A DNA stretch of 64,000 bases from Lolium rigidum (GCF_022539505.1 NC_061512.1:256076510-256140509); one strand, 5' to 3'. Shown: positions 22,735 through 34,878, numbered from the stretch's first letter. Program-made: numbers and translations. Notes: a model not told the origin generated them from the letters alone.

Positions 22735-24329
22735 TGATACGTCTCCGACGTATCGATAATTTCTTATGTTCCATGCCACATTATTGATGATATCTACATG
22801 TTTTATACACATTATATGTCGTATTTATGCATTTTCCGGCACTAACCTATTAACGAGATGCCGAAGAGCCGATTCTGTTGTTTTCGCTGTTTTTGGTTTC
22901 ATAAATCCTAGTAAGGAAATATTCTCGGAATTGGATGAAATCAACGCCCGGGGGCCTATTTTGCCACGAAGCTTCCGGAAGACCGAAGAGAAGACGAAGT
23001 GGGGCCACGGGCGCCGCCACACTAGGGCGGCGCGGCCCGGGGGGCCCGCGCGGCCCTAGCGTGTGGGGCCCCCGTGACCCCTCCGAGGCTGCCCTTCCGC
23101 CTACATATAGTCTTCGTCGCGAAACCCCCGCATGCGAGAGCCACGATACGGAAAACCTTCCGGAGACGCCGCCGCCGCCAATCCCATCTCGGGGGATTCA
23201 GGGAGATCGCCTCCGGCACCCTGCCGGAGAGGGGAATCATCTCCCGGAGGACTCTTCACCGCCATGGTCGCCTCCGGAGTGATGAGTGAGTAGTTCACCC
23301 CTGGACTATGGGTCCATAGCAGTAGCTAGATGGTCGTCTTCTCCTTATGTGCTTCATTGTCGGATCTTGTGAGCTGCCTAACATGATCAAGATCATCTAT
23401 CTGTAATTCTATATGTTGTGTTTGTCGGGATCCGATGGATAGAGAATACCATGTTATGTTGATTATCAATCTATTACCTATGTGTTGTTTATGATCTTGC
23501 ATGCTCTCCGTTATTAGTAGAGGCTCGGCCAAGTTTTTACTCTTAACTCCAAGAGGGAGTATTTATGCTCGATAGTGGGTTCATGCCTCCATTAAATCCG
23601 GGACAGTGACGAGAAAGTTCTAAGGTTGTGGATGTCTTGTTGCCACTAGGGATAAAACATTGATGCTATGTCCGAGGATGTAGTTATTGATTACATTACG
23701 CACCATACTTAATGCAATTGTCTCGTTGTTTGCAACTTAATACTGGAAGGGGTTCGGATGATAACTCGAAGGTGGACTTTTTAGGCATAGATGCATGCTG
23801 GATAGCGGTCTATGTACTTTGTCGTAATTCCCAATTAAATCTCACTATACTTATCATATCATGTATGTGCATTGTCATGCTCTCTCTATTTGTCAATTGC
23901 CCGACTGTAATTTGTTCACCCAACATGTTGTTTATCTTATGGGAGAGACACCTCTAGTGAACTGTGGACCCCGGTCCATTCTTTTACATTGAATACAATC
24001 TACTGCAATACTTGTTCTACTTGTTTTCCGCAAACAATCATCATCCACACTATACATCTAATCCTTTGTTACAGCAAGCCGGTGAGATTGACAACCTCAC
24101 TCTGTTTCGTTGGGGCAAAGTACTTTGGTTGTGTTGTGCAGGTTCCACGTTGGCGCCGGAATCCCCGGTGTTGCGCCGCACTACATCCCGCTGCCATCAA
24201 CCTTCAACGTGCTTCTTGGCTCCTCCTGGTTCGATAAACCTTGGTTTCTTTCTGATGGAAAACTTGCTGCTGTACGCATCACACCTTCCTCTTGGGGTTC
24301 CCAACGGACGTGTGCTTTACACGCCATCA
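22735..24329 (+). repeat. 5' LTR of element C'
   Basis: The LTR starts TGATACGTCTCCGACGTATC and ends in ACGCCATCA (1595 bp). ACATATAG at about 23102 is a possible promoter element. Partial similarity to the LTRs at 34879 and 42013 (AACCTATTAACGAGATGCCG and TCCTAGTAAGGAAATATTCT) shows they are related families. Confidence 0.75.
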
Positions 24330-24340
24330 AGCATTTTTTC

Positions 24341-24432
24341 TGGCGCCGTTGCCGGGGACCGAAGAAAAGTTACACCACAAAGATTTTCAACTCCCACGTC
24401 AACAACATTTTTTCTGGCGCCGTTGCCGGGGA
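24341..24432 (+). other. Duplicated primer binding site
   Basis: TGGCGCCGTTGCCGGGGA, complementary to the 3' end of tRNA-Asp with one mismatch to the usual form, lies at 24341-24358, 11 bases after the LTR. The same 18 bases, preceded by the same CATTTTTTC, recur at 24415-24432. Either could prime minus-strand synthesis. Confidence 0.8.
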
Positions 24433-24633
24433 GATCAAGACACGCTGCAAGGAGAGTCTCCACAATCCAATCTCTTTACTTTGTTTTTGTCTTGCTTTAT
24501 TTTATTTACTACTTTGTTTGCTGCATTATATCAAAACACAAAAAAATTAGTTGCTAGCTTTACTTTATTTACTGTCTTGCACTCTATATCAAAAACACAA
24601 AAAAAAATTTACTTGCATTTTACTTTTGTTACC

Positions 24634-25506
24634 ATGTCTAGTTCTGCACTTGTTACTTCTTCACCTGAGGAATTAGTCTTCACTTTTAAACAAGGGGATG
24701 AGGAGAGTTTTAAAGATGCTTGGTCCAGAATTTTTACTTCTTATCGAAAAGCTGAACCTCAAATGACTCTAAGTTTGCTCCTTAGTAATTTTTATTTTGG
24801 TCTTATGATTCGCTATAGATATGCCTTGGATGCTCTAGTGGGAGGAGATTTCCTTCATTGCAATGGGGATCAAGCTTTTAATGCCATAAAGAAGTTGGTT
24901 GCATCACATGATTCAGCTAATAACTTTGATTCAGCCCTTATTAGCATTTATAATAGATTAAACACTCTTGAGACAAGTGCATCTCGCTTGAATGAAAATT
25001 ATAGATATGTTCGTAACCGTCTTGATCAAGTTTTAGTGAACTACGAACCTTCATTATGGGATCCTACTATTAAAATTATTATCGGTGATCAAACTCTTCA
25101 TGCCAATTGTGATATTATGTCTGAATTTTGCCTAATGCCTAAGAGTATTCATGAATCTTTGAAACTTTGGGGATTCGTTGAAGGGGGAGAAGGAATAACT
25201 CTTATTGATAACTCTGTTATAATTCCTAAAGGAATAGCTGCGGGTGTGCATACAACCATTCTTGGGAGAACAATATCCATTGATTATCTTGTTATTGAAT
25301 GTGCAGGAACATGACAAATCACACTCGGAAGATCTCTGCTGAAACTATTGGGAGCAGTCATAGACATGGGAGAAGGCACCCTAAAATTCACCTCTACACC
25401 CAGGGGTAGACATATATTCCCTAAGCCAAAGAGTAATAAAAAGAACAAGAAAGGTAAGGGTAAAGCCCAAGGTAATGTCGATGCATCATCTCTTGATAAT
25501 ACTTGA
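24634..25506 (+). pseudogene. Athila-type gag/protease-like ORF with one premature stop
   Basis: The frame starts MSSSALVTSSPEELVFTFKQ and stays open for 226 codons. A TGA at 25312-25314 interrupts it, after which the same frame continues for 63 codons to a natural end (DASSLDNT). The first 130 residues resemble retrotransposon gag, with QMTLSLLLSNFYFGLMIRYR. The rest resembles a degenerate protease-like region (ILGRTISIDYLVIE, then LLGAVIDMGEGTLKF after the stop) and ends in a Lys/Asn-rich basic tail. The single stop suggests recent inactivation. No zinc knuckle or polymerase is visible. Confidence 0.65.
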
Positions 25507-26137
25507 TATACACTTTCTGCGCCTAGCTGAAAGGCGTTAAAGAAAAGCGCTTATGGGAGACAACCCATGTTTTTACTAAAGTAATTTTATTATATATTTG
25601 AGTCTTGGAAGTTGTTTACTACTGTAGCAACCTCTCCTTATCTTAGTTTTGTGCATTGTTGTGCCAAGTAAAGTCGTTGATAGTAAGGTTCATACTAGAT
25701 TTGGATTACTGCACAGAAACAGATTTCTTTGCTGTCACGAATTTCGACCTGCCTCTTTGTAGGTAACGCAGAAAAATATGCCAATTTACGTGCGTGATCC
25801 TCAGATATGTACGCAACTTTCATTCAATTTGGGAATTTTCATTTGAGCAAGTCTGGTGCCTCAATAAAATCCGTCTTTACGGACTGTTCTGTTTTGATGA
25901 TTCTGCCTTTTATTTCGCATTGCCTCTTTTGCTATGATGGATGAATTTCTTTGTTCCATTAATGTCCGAGTAGCTTTGTGCAATGTCCAGAAGTGTTAAG
26001 AATGATTATGTCACCTCTGAACATGTGAATTTTTATTGTGCACTAACCCTGTAATGAGTTGTTTCGAGTTTGGTGTGGAGGAAGTTTTCAAGGATCAAGA
26101 GAGGGAGATGATACAATATGATCAAGGAGAGTGAAAG

Positions 26138-26237
26138 NNNNNNNNNNNNNNNNNNNNNNNNNNNNNNNNNNNNNNNNNNNNNNNNNNNNNNNNNNNNNNN
26201 NNNNNNNNNNNNNNNNNNNNNNNNNNNNNNNNNNNNN
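26138..26237. other. Assembly gap (100 N)
   Basis: Exactly 100 N are present, a conventional placeholder for unknown length. The left side ends inside element C'; the right side starts inside a coding part of a Tat-type element. Confidence 1.
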
Positions 26238-29200
26238 TTGAGCTCTTTTTGCTGCCTCTTGATGGTCTCGCTGTCAGTTTTCTTTTTCAGCTCTAGCTCG
26301 CCCTTTTCCCTGACATGCTCGGAGTTTTTCTCCGCCAGCTGTTTTTCGGCCTGCTCTTTCTTAAGTTCCGCCTCCTTTAGCTTCGTCTCCAATTCTTGGT
26401 ACGAGGAGCGCAGGTTCTCGAGTTCAGTCGAAGCTGTTGCAAGGGAGGAGGATGCGCCTATAATAATATACGTTAACAGCAAATTTGAAGTCGGAATCTG
26501 GTTAATGACGAAGAAGGCGGAAACCAACCTTGGGCGTCTGCCAGTTGTTTAGCCAGTTCCGCATTCTCATCCTTCAGAGTCCGGATATTTTCCGCCTGAC
26601 TCAGAGTTACGCGGCGCTGCAGGGCAATGTTTTTGTGCAGCTCGTAGTGCAGCGCCTGCTTGTTCTCGTAAAAATTCAACAGTGCAGGAGTAAAAATTCC
26701 GCCTATAACAGTGGTTTCTTTCAAAGCATCATTGCCGGAACTTTTCCGCCATAATGCTTGGGGGCTACTGGTCCATTCTAAAAAACTTTCCCGGAAGTAC
26801 TTTTTTCTCTAAGCATATAAGCGCTAACTATTATTTGAGTTTCCGCATACATGCTTGGGGGCTACTGGGGAGTACCTTTTGCTTACAGACGAGCTTGTCG
26901 AAGAACTGGCCGACATCCTTTTTAAAATCTTGGATCTCCGATGTCGTGGCATCAGGTTTCCCCCAGGCATTGTTCAGCATGGCGTTGAGCAGATCTTGTT
27001 CAAGCTCCCATTTCTCCGCCTCGGACAGCTTGTTGAAAAACTTGGTAGCATACGCCTTGGGGGTGGAAGTGATGTCAGCCGGATCTCCGAAGTTCTTCGG
27101 AAAAACGACGATGTCGCCAGCACCATCTCCGGCCTTCTCAGAAGAAGTGACTTCAGCCTCTCCTTGGCCTTGTTCTCCTGCATCTTCTTGGGCAGGGCCT
27201 TTGGCCTTAGGATCTTCTCCACCTACCTTGTCGCTCGCTGACCGGAATTATTTCCGGTGGAGTGTCCGTGGCGGGAGGGGGAGACGGGTCGGCTCCGAGG
27301 AGGAGATGGCTGAGGAGTAGGGTGAGAGGCACTTGGCGGAGCCGGAGTAGCTGGACCGACTGCCGGAGATTTCTTCATGTATTTGGTAATGGGCTCCTGG
27401 CTGGCGGTCCGCGTGGCAGCGGGTTTCGGGTTCCTGCAAACAAGTGAAAGGATTCAGACAAGAGATAATTTCGCTAAGCTAAAATCGTGTCATGCTCGGA
27501 AACTTACGGGGCGCCGGGGATGATGGGGCGCGTGCCTTGGCCGGCTGTCGAGAGCATCCTCATACGTGCACGCTCCGCTTTCCTTGAGTCTAGTGGAGGT
27601 GGTTTTACCGTCTTCGGTTTCTTGGCGGAGGCCTCGCCGCTAGCTCCGGCCTCAGAGCCGGAAGCCTTGGCGCGGGGACGCTTTGTAGGTCGAGGGGCCG
27701 CCTTGCGAGGTGCCTGTTCCTCTTCCTCCTCGTCGTCATCCGGAACCTCCTCCGCCGTGTCTTCGGTGACGGGGACGCGGACAATGGTGCGAAAGTCTTC
27801 CTCCGCCAAAGTGTTGAGCTGGAAGGAAGATGGATAAAAGTTAAGTTAAACATCCAAAAAGTCGTGAAGTTTGAAGCAGCGAAAAGAACAAAGCTTACCG
27901 GAGGACACTGGTCGTTTGTATAGATGTCTTTGGTCAGTTCCGGGACCTGTTGGCCCCTCGGAATCTTCACCAGTGTCTTGATCCTTCTCTTCAGAGAGTC
28001 GGCCGGAAGGTCGTGGCGGGTAACTCGGAGAAGATCATCCGCCCCGGTATAAGCGCACATCAGGCGCGCGTTGTATCGTAGAGGCTGGATTCTCCGAGAA
28101 AACCAGCTAAGTGTGAGCTGGGCTCCGGTTAGTCCATCGTGGACTAGCCAGGAAATTCTCCGCGCAGCCTTCTCCGGAGTGGGGTGCGGGCGAGCGAAGG
28201 GACGAAGCTCCGGCTTGCAAGCTCTTCCGGAGGTTCGTTGACAAGCCAGGGCAGGCCTTCATGGACTTTCGGAACTGAGGCATTCTTCTCATAAAACCAT
28301 CCGGCGTTCCAGTACCGGACGGATTCGTGCGAGTCATGGGGAGGGTACATGCGACTAGGGCGGAGCATAAACGTCATGCTTCCGCAGTTCACCATTGCTT
28401 TCTCCTTGGTTTCTTTCTTCACCCGGAAAAAGAACTGCCACAATTTGACGTCCGGCCGGATCCCAAGATGTCCTTCGCAGAGAGTCACGAAGTTGGACAA
28501 AAGAAGGTATGAGTTCGGGCAAATGTTGTGTGGCTGGAGCCCGTAGGTGCTGAGGATGGAGAGAAAAAATTCCGAACAAGGAAGTGAAAGACCGCGTTCC
28601 ACCCAAGCCTTAGTCATAACAACTTCTCCGGCTTCTGGCTTGGGGACGACGGAATCACGCGTGAAACTCCAATGTGAGGAGATCATTCCTTCGTTCTGGA
28701 GCTCTCTAAGCTCCACGTCGGTGGTTTCGCAAGGCCACCATTGACCCCTTTCTCCTTCGCGGATCCGGGCCTTGGACGCCTTCTTGTTTTCCGCCTCCTG
28801 CACCTTTGCTGCCATCCGAGCTTGCCCCTCGAGTTCTTCTTGGATCTCTTGGAGGGTAGGAATCCGGCTTGGAGCGGTGCTGGAAGATGCGGAAAAAGGT
28901 TGAGCTAGTCTGATGTCGGAAACATACGGTGGCAGGAATGATATGGGATCCGGGCATATGGGTTCTATCTGATTGGGATCCGGGCTATTCGAAGAGCTAC
29001 CAGTACAAAGTGACGATTCGTGTGGCATGCTTCCGGCTGCACCCATACAAAGTGTTTGAGTACCCGGATCACTAAGCCTATCTTCTACACTAGGTTGTCT
29101 TCTACAAAGCCGATGAACTTACCACTAATGGCGCGGTGGCTCGACGGAGCTCCGGCGGAGATGAGGTCGCCGAACTTGAAGGAAATCGACCCGCGTGACC

Positions 29201-29290
29201 ACGAATCGGCGGCGGAGCGAGTTTCTCGTTCAAACGTGGGAATCTTGGTGCGAAGGGGGCCTTGGTTCGGCGGCGCGTGAAGTTCACCGT
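26238..29290 (-). pseudogene. Antisense additional ORF, gypsy-type 'Transposase_28' (PF04195-like), spliced
   Basis: The approximate exons, read on the minus strand, are 29290-29125, 29060-27900, 27820-27504, 27433-26889, 26720-26535 and 26455-26238, the last cut by the gap. Splice signals can be seen (GCCCCGTAAGTTT donor at 27504, TTGTTTGCAG acceptor at 27433, CGTCTGTAAGC donor at 26889). Exon 2 holds the conserved block (NICPNSYLLLSNFVTLCEGH, then LWQFFFRVKKE) characteristic of the Pfam family named putative gypsy-type transposon. Exon 3 is acidic then basic (EEVPDDDEEEEEQAP). The last exons form a Lys/Glu coiled coil (ELETKLKEAELKKEQAEKQL). A frameshift lies near 28190. Antisense ORFs of this kind are known from Tat/Ogre-lineage elements; their role is not known. 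Confidence 0.65.
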
Positions 29291-29904
29291 AGCGGAGCTC
29301 GCCGGAGTCGAGATCTGGCGGGCGGCGCAGGCGCGAGGAGGAAGACGATGTGGTGAGAGGGGGTGAAAGAATGAGTTTTTACCGGGCTGCGGGGTATTTA
29401 TAGGCCGCGCTTGGAGATTCGGGATCCGGATCCAACGGTGGAAACTGAACGGTCGCGCCGTTGGATGGAAGACACGTGTTTAGGTCAAATGCGGTAAAAC
29501 GACGTGAAGGTAATTTAACCATGCACTCCCGAAAATTCCGGTTGAGGATTTGCATCTGCGAAAATTTAGCGCGGGAAATAAGGAAGTTGTGCGCGGGAAA
29601 TACGGAACTTCCGTTGTTGAGCGTGATCTGAGGATGAAGGATTTCCGAAGCCGTTTGAGTCTTTTAAGATTCCGGATATAATTTGTCTCTCAATCGAGCA
29701 GGGAGTAACCCGGAAATGTTCTTTGGAACGTCGATGGATGAAGTCCCGCGGGATGGGAGCATTTTCCGGCTATAAGTTGGAAAAAGAAGAAAATGCAAAG
29801 TTGGAGCTCTTCAAGTTTCTCCGCGTTACCAACGTTTGCCGGAGATCATGATGGACCAGCAAGGCGGAAATTGCAGGGGAAACTCGGAGAACTCTGGGGG
29901 CTAC

Positions 29905-30462
29905 TGTTGTGGGTATACTTCATAGGTGTACCATCGACGGTGCCTAGATCCGGCAAGCCCGGGTGGCCCACAGACGGTGATGAGGCATGTGGCCCATCGG
30001 GCGGCCCAGTTGCTGTTGATCATGAAGGAAGAAGTCCAGCCCAGGATCAGTAAGCCGGATCCGTACCGCCATAGGAGTAACCCGGATCCATGGAGGCCCA
30101 TGAAGGACCCGGATCCAGGAAGACGAATATGGAAGGCGGATCCGTGACGTGCACGGCAAGATATTGTACCGTAGTTAGGCTATCTGTAATCCGGCTAGGA
30201 CTCTCCATGTAAACCCTAGACCCGTGCGCCTTTATAAGCCGGATCCCGGGAGCCCTAGAGGCACAACCACAACTCATTGTAACAACGCGAAAGTGCCCAG
30301 ATAATTCCAGACAAGCAGCAGTAGGCCCCGTCATCGTGCAGGTGTTCCGAAGCTGGGTAACTCGCGTACCACCGTCCCGTGTGCACTCCGCCCTATGGCC
30401 CCTACTTCTTCTCCCCCTCGTGAGGATCCCTCCTCCGGGGTACCGTCGATTAGGCAACGACA
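29905..30462 (+). repeat. 3' LTR of the Tat-type element
   Basis: It starts TGTTGTGGGTATACTTCATA and ends CAACGACA (558 bp). CTTTATAAGCC near 30229 is the likely promoter element. CGGATCC occurs repeatedly along it. The reverse-oriented partner is 54021-54577. Confidence 0.85.
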
Positions 30463-33400
30463 CCGTGGCTTTTCCGTATCGAAGATTTAGGTCAGGGAGG
30501 CTTAAATAGGCGAAGAGGCGGAGTCGGAAGGGCTACGGGGCAGCCACACAACAGGGGGGGGCGCCCCCCTGGGCCGCGCCGGCCTCATGTGTGGGGCCCA
30601 CCTGGCTCTCCTCTGGCCCCTCTCCGGTGTTCTGGAAGCTTCGTGGAATTATAAGATGCTGGGCGTTGATTTCGTCCGATTCCGAGAATATTTCCTTACT
30701 AGGATTTCTGAAACAAAAAACAACGAGAAAACGAGGAACCGCCGTTCGGCATCTCGTCAATAGGTTAGTTCCGGAAAATGCATAAATATGACATATAATG
30801 TGTATAAAACATGTGAGTATCATCATAAAAGTAGCATGGAACATAAGAAATTATAGATACGTTTGAGACGTATCAAGCATCCCCAAGCTTAGTTCCTACT
30901 CGCCCTCGAGTAGGTAAACGATAACAAGGATAATTTCTGAAGTGACATGCTATCATAATCTTGATCAATACTATTGTAAAGCATATGAGATGAATGCAGC
31001 GATTCGAAGCAATGATGAAGATGATGAGTAAACAAATGAATCATATAGCAAAGACTTTTCATGAATAATACTTTCAAGACAAGCATCAATAAGACTTGCA
31101 TAAGAGTCAACTCATAAAGCAATAAATTCTTAGTAGAAAGTTTTGAAACAACACAAAGGAAGATATAAGTTTCAGCAGTTGCTTTCAACTTCAACATATT
31201 TATCTCATGGATAATTGTCAACATAAAGCAATATAACAAGTGCAATAGGTAAACATGTAAGAATCAATGCACACAGTTGACACAAGTGTTTGCTTCTGAG
31301 ATAGAAAGAAGATAGGTAGACTGACTCAACATAAAGTAAAAGAATGGCCCTTCGCAGAGGGAAGCATGGATTACTATTTTTGTGCTAGAGCTTTTCATTT
31401 TGAAAACATAGAAACAATTTTGTCAACGGTAGTAATAAATCATATGTGTTATGTATAAGACATCCTATAAGTTGCAAGCCTCATGCATAGTATACCAATA
31501 GTGCTCGCACCTTGTCCTAATTAGCTTGGATTAACATGGATTATCATTGCATAGCATATGTTTCAACCAAGTGTCACAAAGGGGTACCTCTATGCCGCTC
31601 TGTACAAAGGTCTAAGGAGAAAGTTCGCATTGGATTTCTCGCTTTTGATTATTCTCAACTTAGACATCCATACCGGGACAACATAGACAACGAGATAATG
31701 GACTCCTCTTTAATGCATAAGCATTCAACAACGAGATAAAATTCTCATAAGAGATTGAGGATTGATGTCCAAACGGAAACTTCCACCATGATTCATGGCT
31801 TTAGTTAGCGGCCCAATGTTCTTCTCTAACAATATGCATACTCAAACCATTTGATCATGAAAATCGCCCTTACTTCAGACAAGACGAACATGCATAGCAA
31901 CTCACATGATATTCAACAAAGGTATAAAAGTTGATGGCGTCCCCAGAAGCATGGTTACCGCTCAACAAGCAACTTATAAGAAATAAGATACATAGCTACA
32001 TATTCTTCACCACAATAGTTTTTAAGGCTATTTTCCCATGAGCTATATATTTTAAAGACAAAGAATAGAATTTTAAAGGTAGCACTCAAGTAATGTACTT
32101 TGGAATGGCAGAGAAATACCATGTAGTAGGTAGGTATGGTGGACACAAATGGCATAGTATTTGGCTCAAGGATTTGGATGCACGAGAAGAATTTCTCTCA
32201 ATACAAGGCTAGGCTAGCAAGGTTGTTTGAAGCAAACTCAAGTATAAAAGGTGCAGCAAAGCTCACATATGAACATATTGTAAGTATTATAAGACTTTAC
32301 ATTGTCTCCTTGTTGTTCAAACACCTTAACCAGAAAATATCTAGACTCTAGAGAAACCAATCATGCAAACCAAATTTTAACAAGCTCTATGTAGTTCTTC
32401 ATTAATGGGTGCAAAGTACATGATGCAAGAGCTTAAACATGATCTATATGAGCACAACAATTGCCAAGTATCACATTATTCAAGACATTATACCATTTAC
32501 CACATGCGGCATTTTCTGTTTCCAACCATATAATAATGAATGAAGTAGTTCAACATTCGCAATGAACATTAAAAGTATAGCTAAGAACACATGTGTTCAT
32601 ATGAAACAGCGGAGCGTGTCTCTCTCCCACACAAGCATGTATTTATTCGGAGAATGAAAATAATAAAACGAAAATAAAAGCACACAGACGCTCCAAGTAA
32701 AGCACATAAGATGTGACGGAATAAAAATATAGTTTCACTAGAGGTGACCTGATAAGTTGTCGATGAAGAAGGGGATGCCCAAGGCATCCCCAAACTTAGA
32801 TGCTTGAGTCTTCTTGAAATATACAGGGATGAACCACGGGGGCATCCCCAAGCTTAGACTTTTCACTCTTCTTGATCATATTTTATCATCCTCCTCTCTT
32901 GACCCTTGAAAACTTCCTCCACACCAAACTCAAAACAAACTCATTAAAGGGTTAGTGCGTAATCAAAAATTCACATATTCAGAGGTGACACAATCATTCT
33001 TAACACTTCTGGACATTACCCAAAGCTACTGAAAATTAATGGAACAAAGAAATCCATCAAACATAGCAAAACAGGCAATGCGAAATAAAAGACAGAATCT
33101 AACAAAATAGAACAGTCCGTAAAGACGAATTTTTTAGAGGCACCAGACTTGCTCAGATGAAAATGCTCAAATTGAATGAAAGTTGCGTACATATCTGAGG
33201 ATCACGCACGTAAATTGGCAGATTTTTCTGAGTTACCTACAGAGAATCCTACTCAAATTCGTGACAGCCAAGAAATCTGTTTCACGCGCAAGTAATCCAA
33301 ATCTAGTATTGACTTTACTATCAAAGACTTTACTTGGCACAACAATGCAATAACATAAAGATAAGAAGAGGTTGTTACAGTAGTAACAACTTCCAAGACT

Positions 33401-34878
33401 CAAATATAAAACAAAATTGCTGTAGTAAAATAAAGACATGGGTTATCTCCCTAGAAGTGCTTTCTTTATAGCCATTAAGATGGGCTCAGCAGTTTTAATG
33501 ATGCACTCGCAAGAAATAAGAGTTGAAGCAAAAGAGAGCATCAAGAAGCAAATTCAAAACAAATTTAAGCCTAACCCACTTCCTATGAAAAGGAATCTTG
33601 TAAATAAACAAATTCATGAAGCATAATGCAACAAGCATAGAAAGATAAAACAAGTGTAACTTCAAAAATTTCAGCATATAGAGAGGTGTTTTAGTAACAT
33701 GAAAATTTCTACAACCATATTTTCCTCTCTCATAATGATTTTCAGTAGCATCATGAACAAACTCAACAATATAACTATCAAATGAAACATTCTTATCATG
33801 AGCTATATGCATAAAATTATTACTCTCCACATAAGCATAATCAATTTTATTAGTTGTAGTGGGAGCAAATTCAACAAAGTAGCTATCATTATTATTCTCA
33901 TCAAGTGTAGGAGGCATAGTATAATCATAATAAAATTTACTCTCCATAGTAGGCGGCACCAAAAGACCACTATCATTATAATCATCATAAATCGGAGGCA
34001 AAGTATCATCAAAGAAAATTTTCTCCTCAAAACTTGGGGGACTAAAAATATCATGCTTATCAAAACCAGCTTCCCCAAGCTTAGAATTTTCCATATCATT
34101 AGCAACAATGGTGTTCAAAGCGTTCATACTAATATCATTGCTACTAGCATGCAAATAAGTTTCCATAAGTTTTTTAATTTTCGCATCAAACAATCCATGT
34201 CTTAACTCAGGAAATAGAATAAGAAGCTCATTGTTATTTTCCATTATGCCTAACTAGTGAAAAATAAAAACAAGAAATAAAAAGATGCAATTGCAGGATC
34301 TAAAGGAAATAGCTTCGAGCACTCACACACCGGCAACAATGCTAGGAAATAGCTTAGTAGTCGGAGGATGTGAATACCTTTTACCTTACCTCCCCGGCAA
34401 CGGCGCCAGAAAATAGCTTGATGTCTACGCACGCTTCTATTCCTGTAGACAGTGTTGGGCCTCCAAGAGCAGAGGTTTGTAGAACATCAGCAAGTTTCCC
34501 TTAAGTGAATCACCCAAGGTTTAGAGGACAAAGATATCTCTCTCAAGCAACCCTGCAATCACGATACAAGAAGTCTCTTGTGTCCCCAACACACCTAATA
34601 CACTTGTCAGATGTATAGGTGCACTAGTTCGGCGAAGAGATAGTGAAATACAAGTGGTATGAATGAATATGAGCAGTAGTAACGGCGCCGTAAAATAGCT
34701 TGCCGGGCGTGCGATTGATGGTAGTAATATTGCAGGAAGTAAAGATGCGAGAAAATAGTAAATAAGCGATGATTGCAGTATTTGGAAACAAGGCCTAGGG
34801 ATCATACTTTCACTAGTGGACACTCTCAACATTGATCACATAATAAAACCACTCTACACTCTCTTGTTGGATGATGAA
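30463..34878 (-). mobile_element. Athila-like element A, internal region and LTR parts
   Basis: Read on the minus strand: the last 460 bases of the 5' LTR (34878-34419, ending GTAGACATCA), the PBS CTGGCGCCGTTGCCGGGGAG just inside it, an intact ORF (34244-33495), about 2.6 kb of non-coding DNA, the polypurine-like GCTTGGGGATGCT, and the first 413 bases of the 3' LTR (30875-30463). The Tat element interrupts the 3' LTR. Element B interrupts the 5' LTR at 34878. The rest of the 5' LTR is at 43496-44891 and the rest of the 3' LTR at 54583-56042. Confidence 0.85.
33495..34244 (-). CDS. Putative membrane protein of element A (intact)
   Basis: An intact 249-codon frame starts at the ATG at 34244, about 170 bases inside the PBS, where gag would normally begin. 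Residues 1-50 look helical (MENNNELLILFPELRHGLFD). Residues 60-165 are acidic and rich in Asp, Asn and Tyr, with repeated DDTLPPIYDDYNDS-like and DYTMPP motifs. The C-terminus has two hydrophobic segments (FLKLHLFYLSMLVALCFMNL and FVLNLLLDALFCFNSYFL), so a membrane location is likely. No gag, protease, reverse transcriptase or zinc-knuckle motif is visible. The same ORF, interrupted, is in element B. The function is unknown; an env-like origin is possible but unproven. Confidence 0.6.
   Translation of the reverse strand: MENNNELLILFPELRHGLFDAKIKKLMETYLHASSNDISMNALNTIVANDMENSKLGEAGFDKHDIFSPPSFEEKIFFDDTLPPIYDDYNDSGLLVPPTMESKFYYDYTMPPTLDENNNDSYFVEFAPTTTNKIDYAYVESNNFMHIAHDKNVSFDSYIVEFVHDATENHYERGKYGCRNFHVTKTPLYMLKFLKLHLFYLSMLVALCFMNLFIYKIPFHRKWVRLKFVLNLLLDALFCFNSYFLRVHH

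Larger units (their letters stand above)
22735..26137 (+). mobile_element. Athila-like gypsy element C', 5' part
   Basis: A 5' LTR, two PBS-like sites, a gag-protease-like ORF and about 630 bases of downstream non-coding DNA are present, ending at the assembly gap. The order and the tRNA-Asp PBS fit the Athila lineage common in cereals (Sabrina/Fatima-type). No reverse transcriptase or integrase frame follows the ORF before the gap, so the element was probably non-autonomous. It inserted into the copia LTR; AGGGG at 22730-22734 is the likely left target duplication. Confidence 0.75.
26238..30462 (+). mobile_element. Tat-type gypsy element, 3' half
   Basis: The part ends with a polypurine-like tract (CTCTGGGGGCTAC, 29892-29904) immediately before a 3' LTR, so the element runs left to right here. 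The coding sequence it contains lies on the opposite strand. The matching 5' half, in the opposite orientation, is at 52833-54577. Flanking CCGTG at 30463-30467 is the inverse of CACGG at 54578-54582. Confidence 0.8.

Noticed and set aside
26033..26552. Open frames running through the first run of N
   Set aside because: The N stretch translates as unknown residues and hides stops; the two sides belong to different elements.
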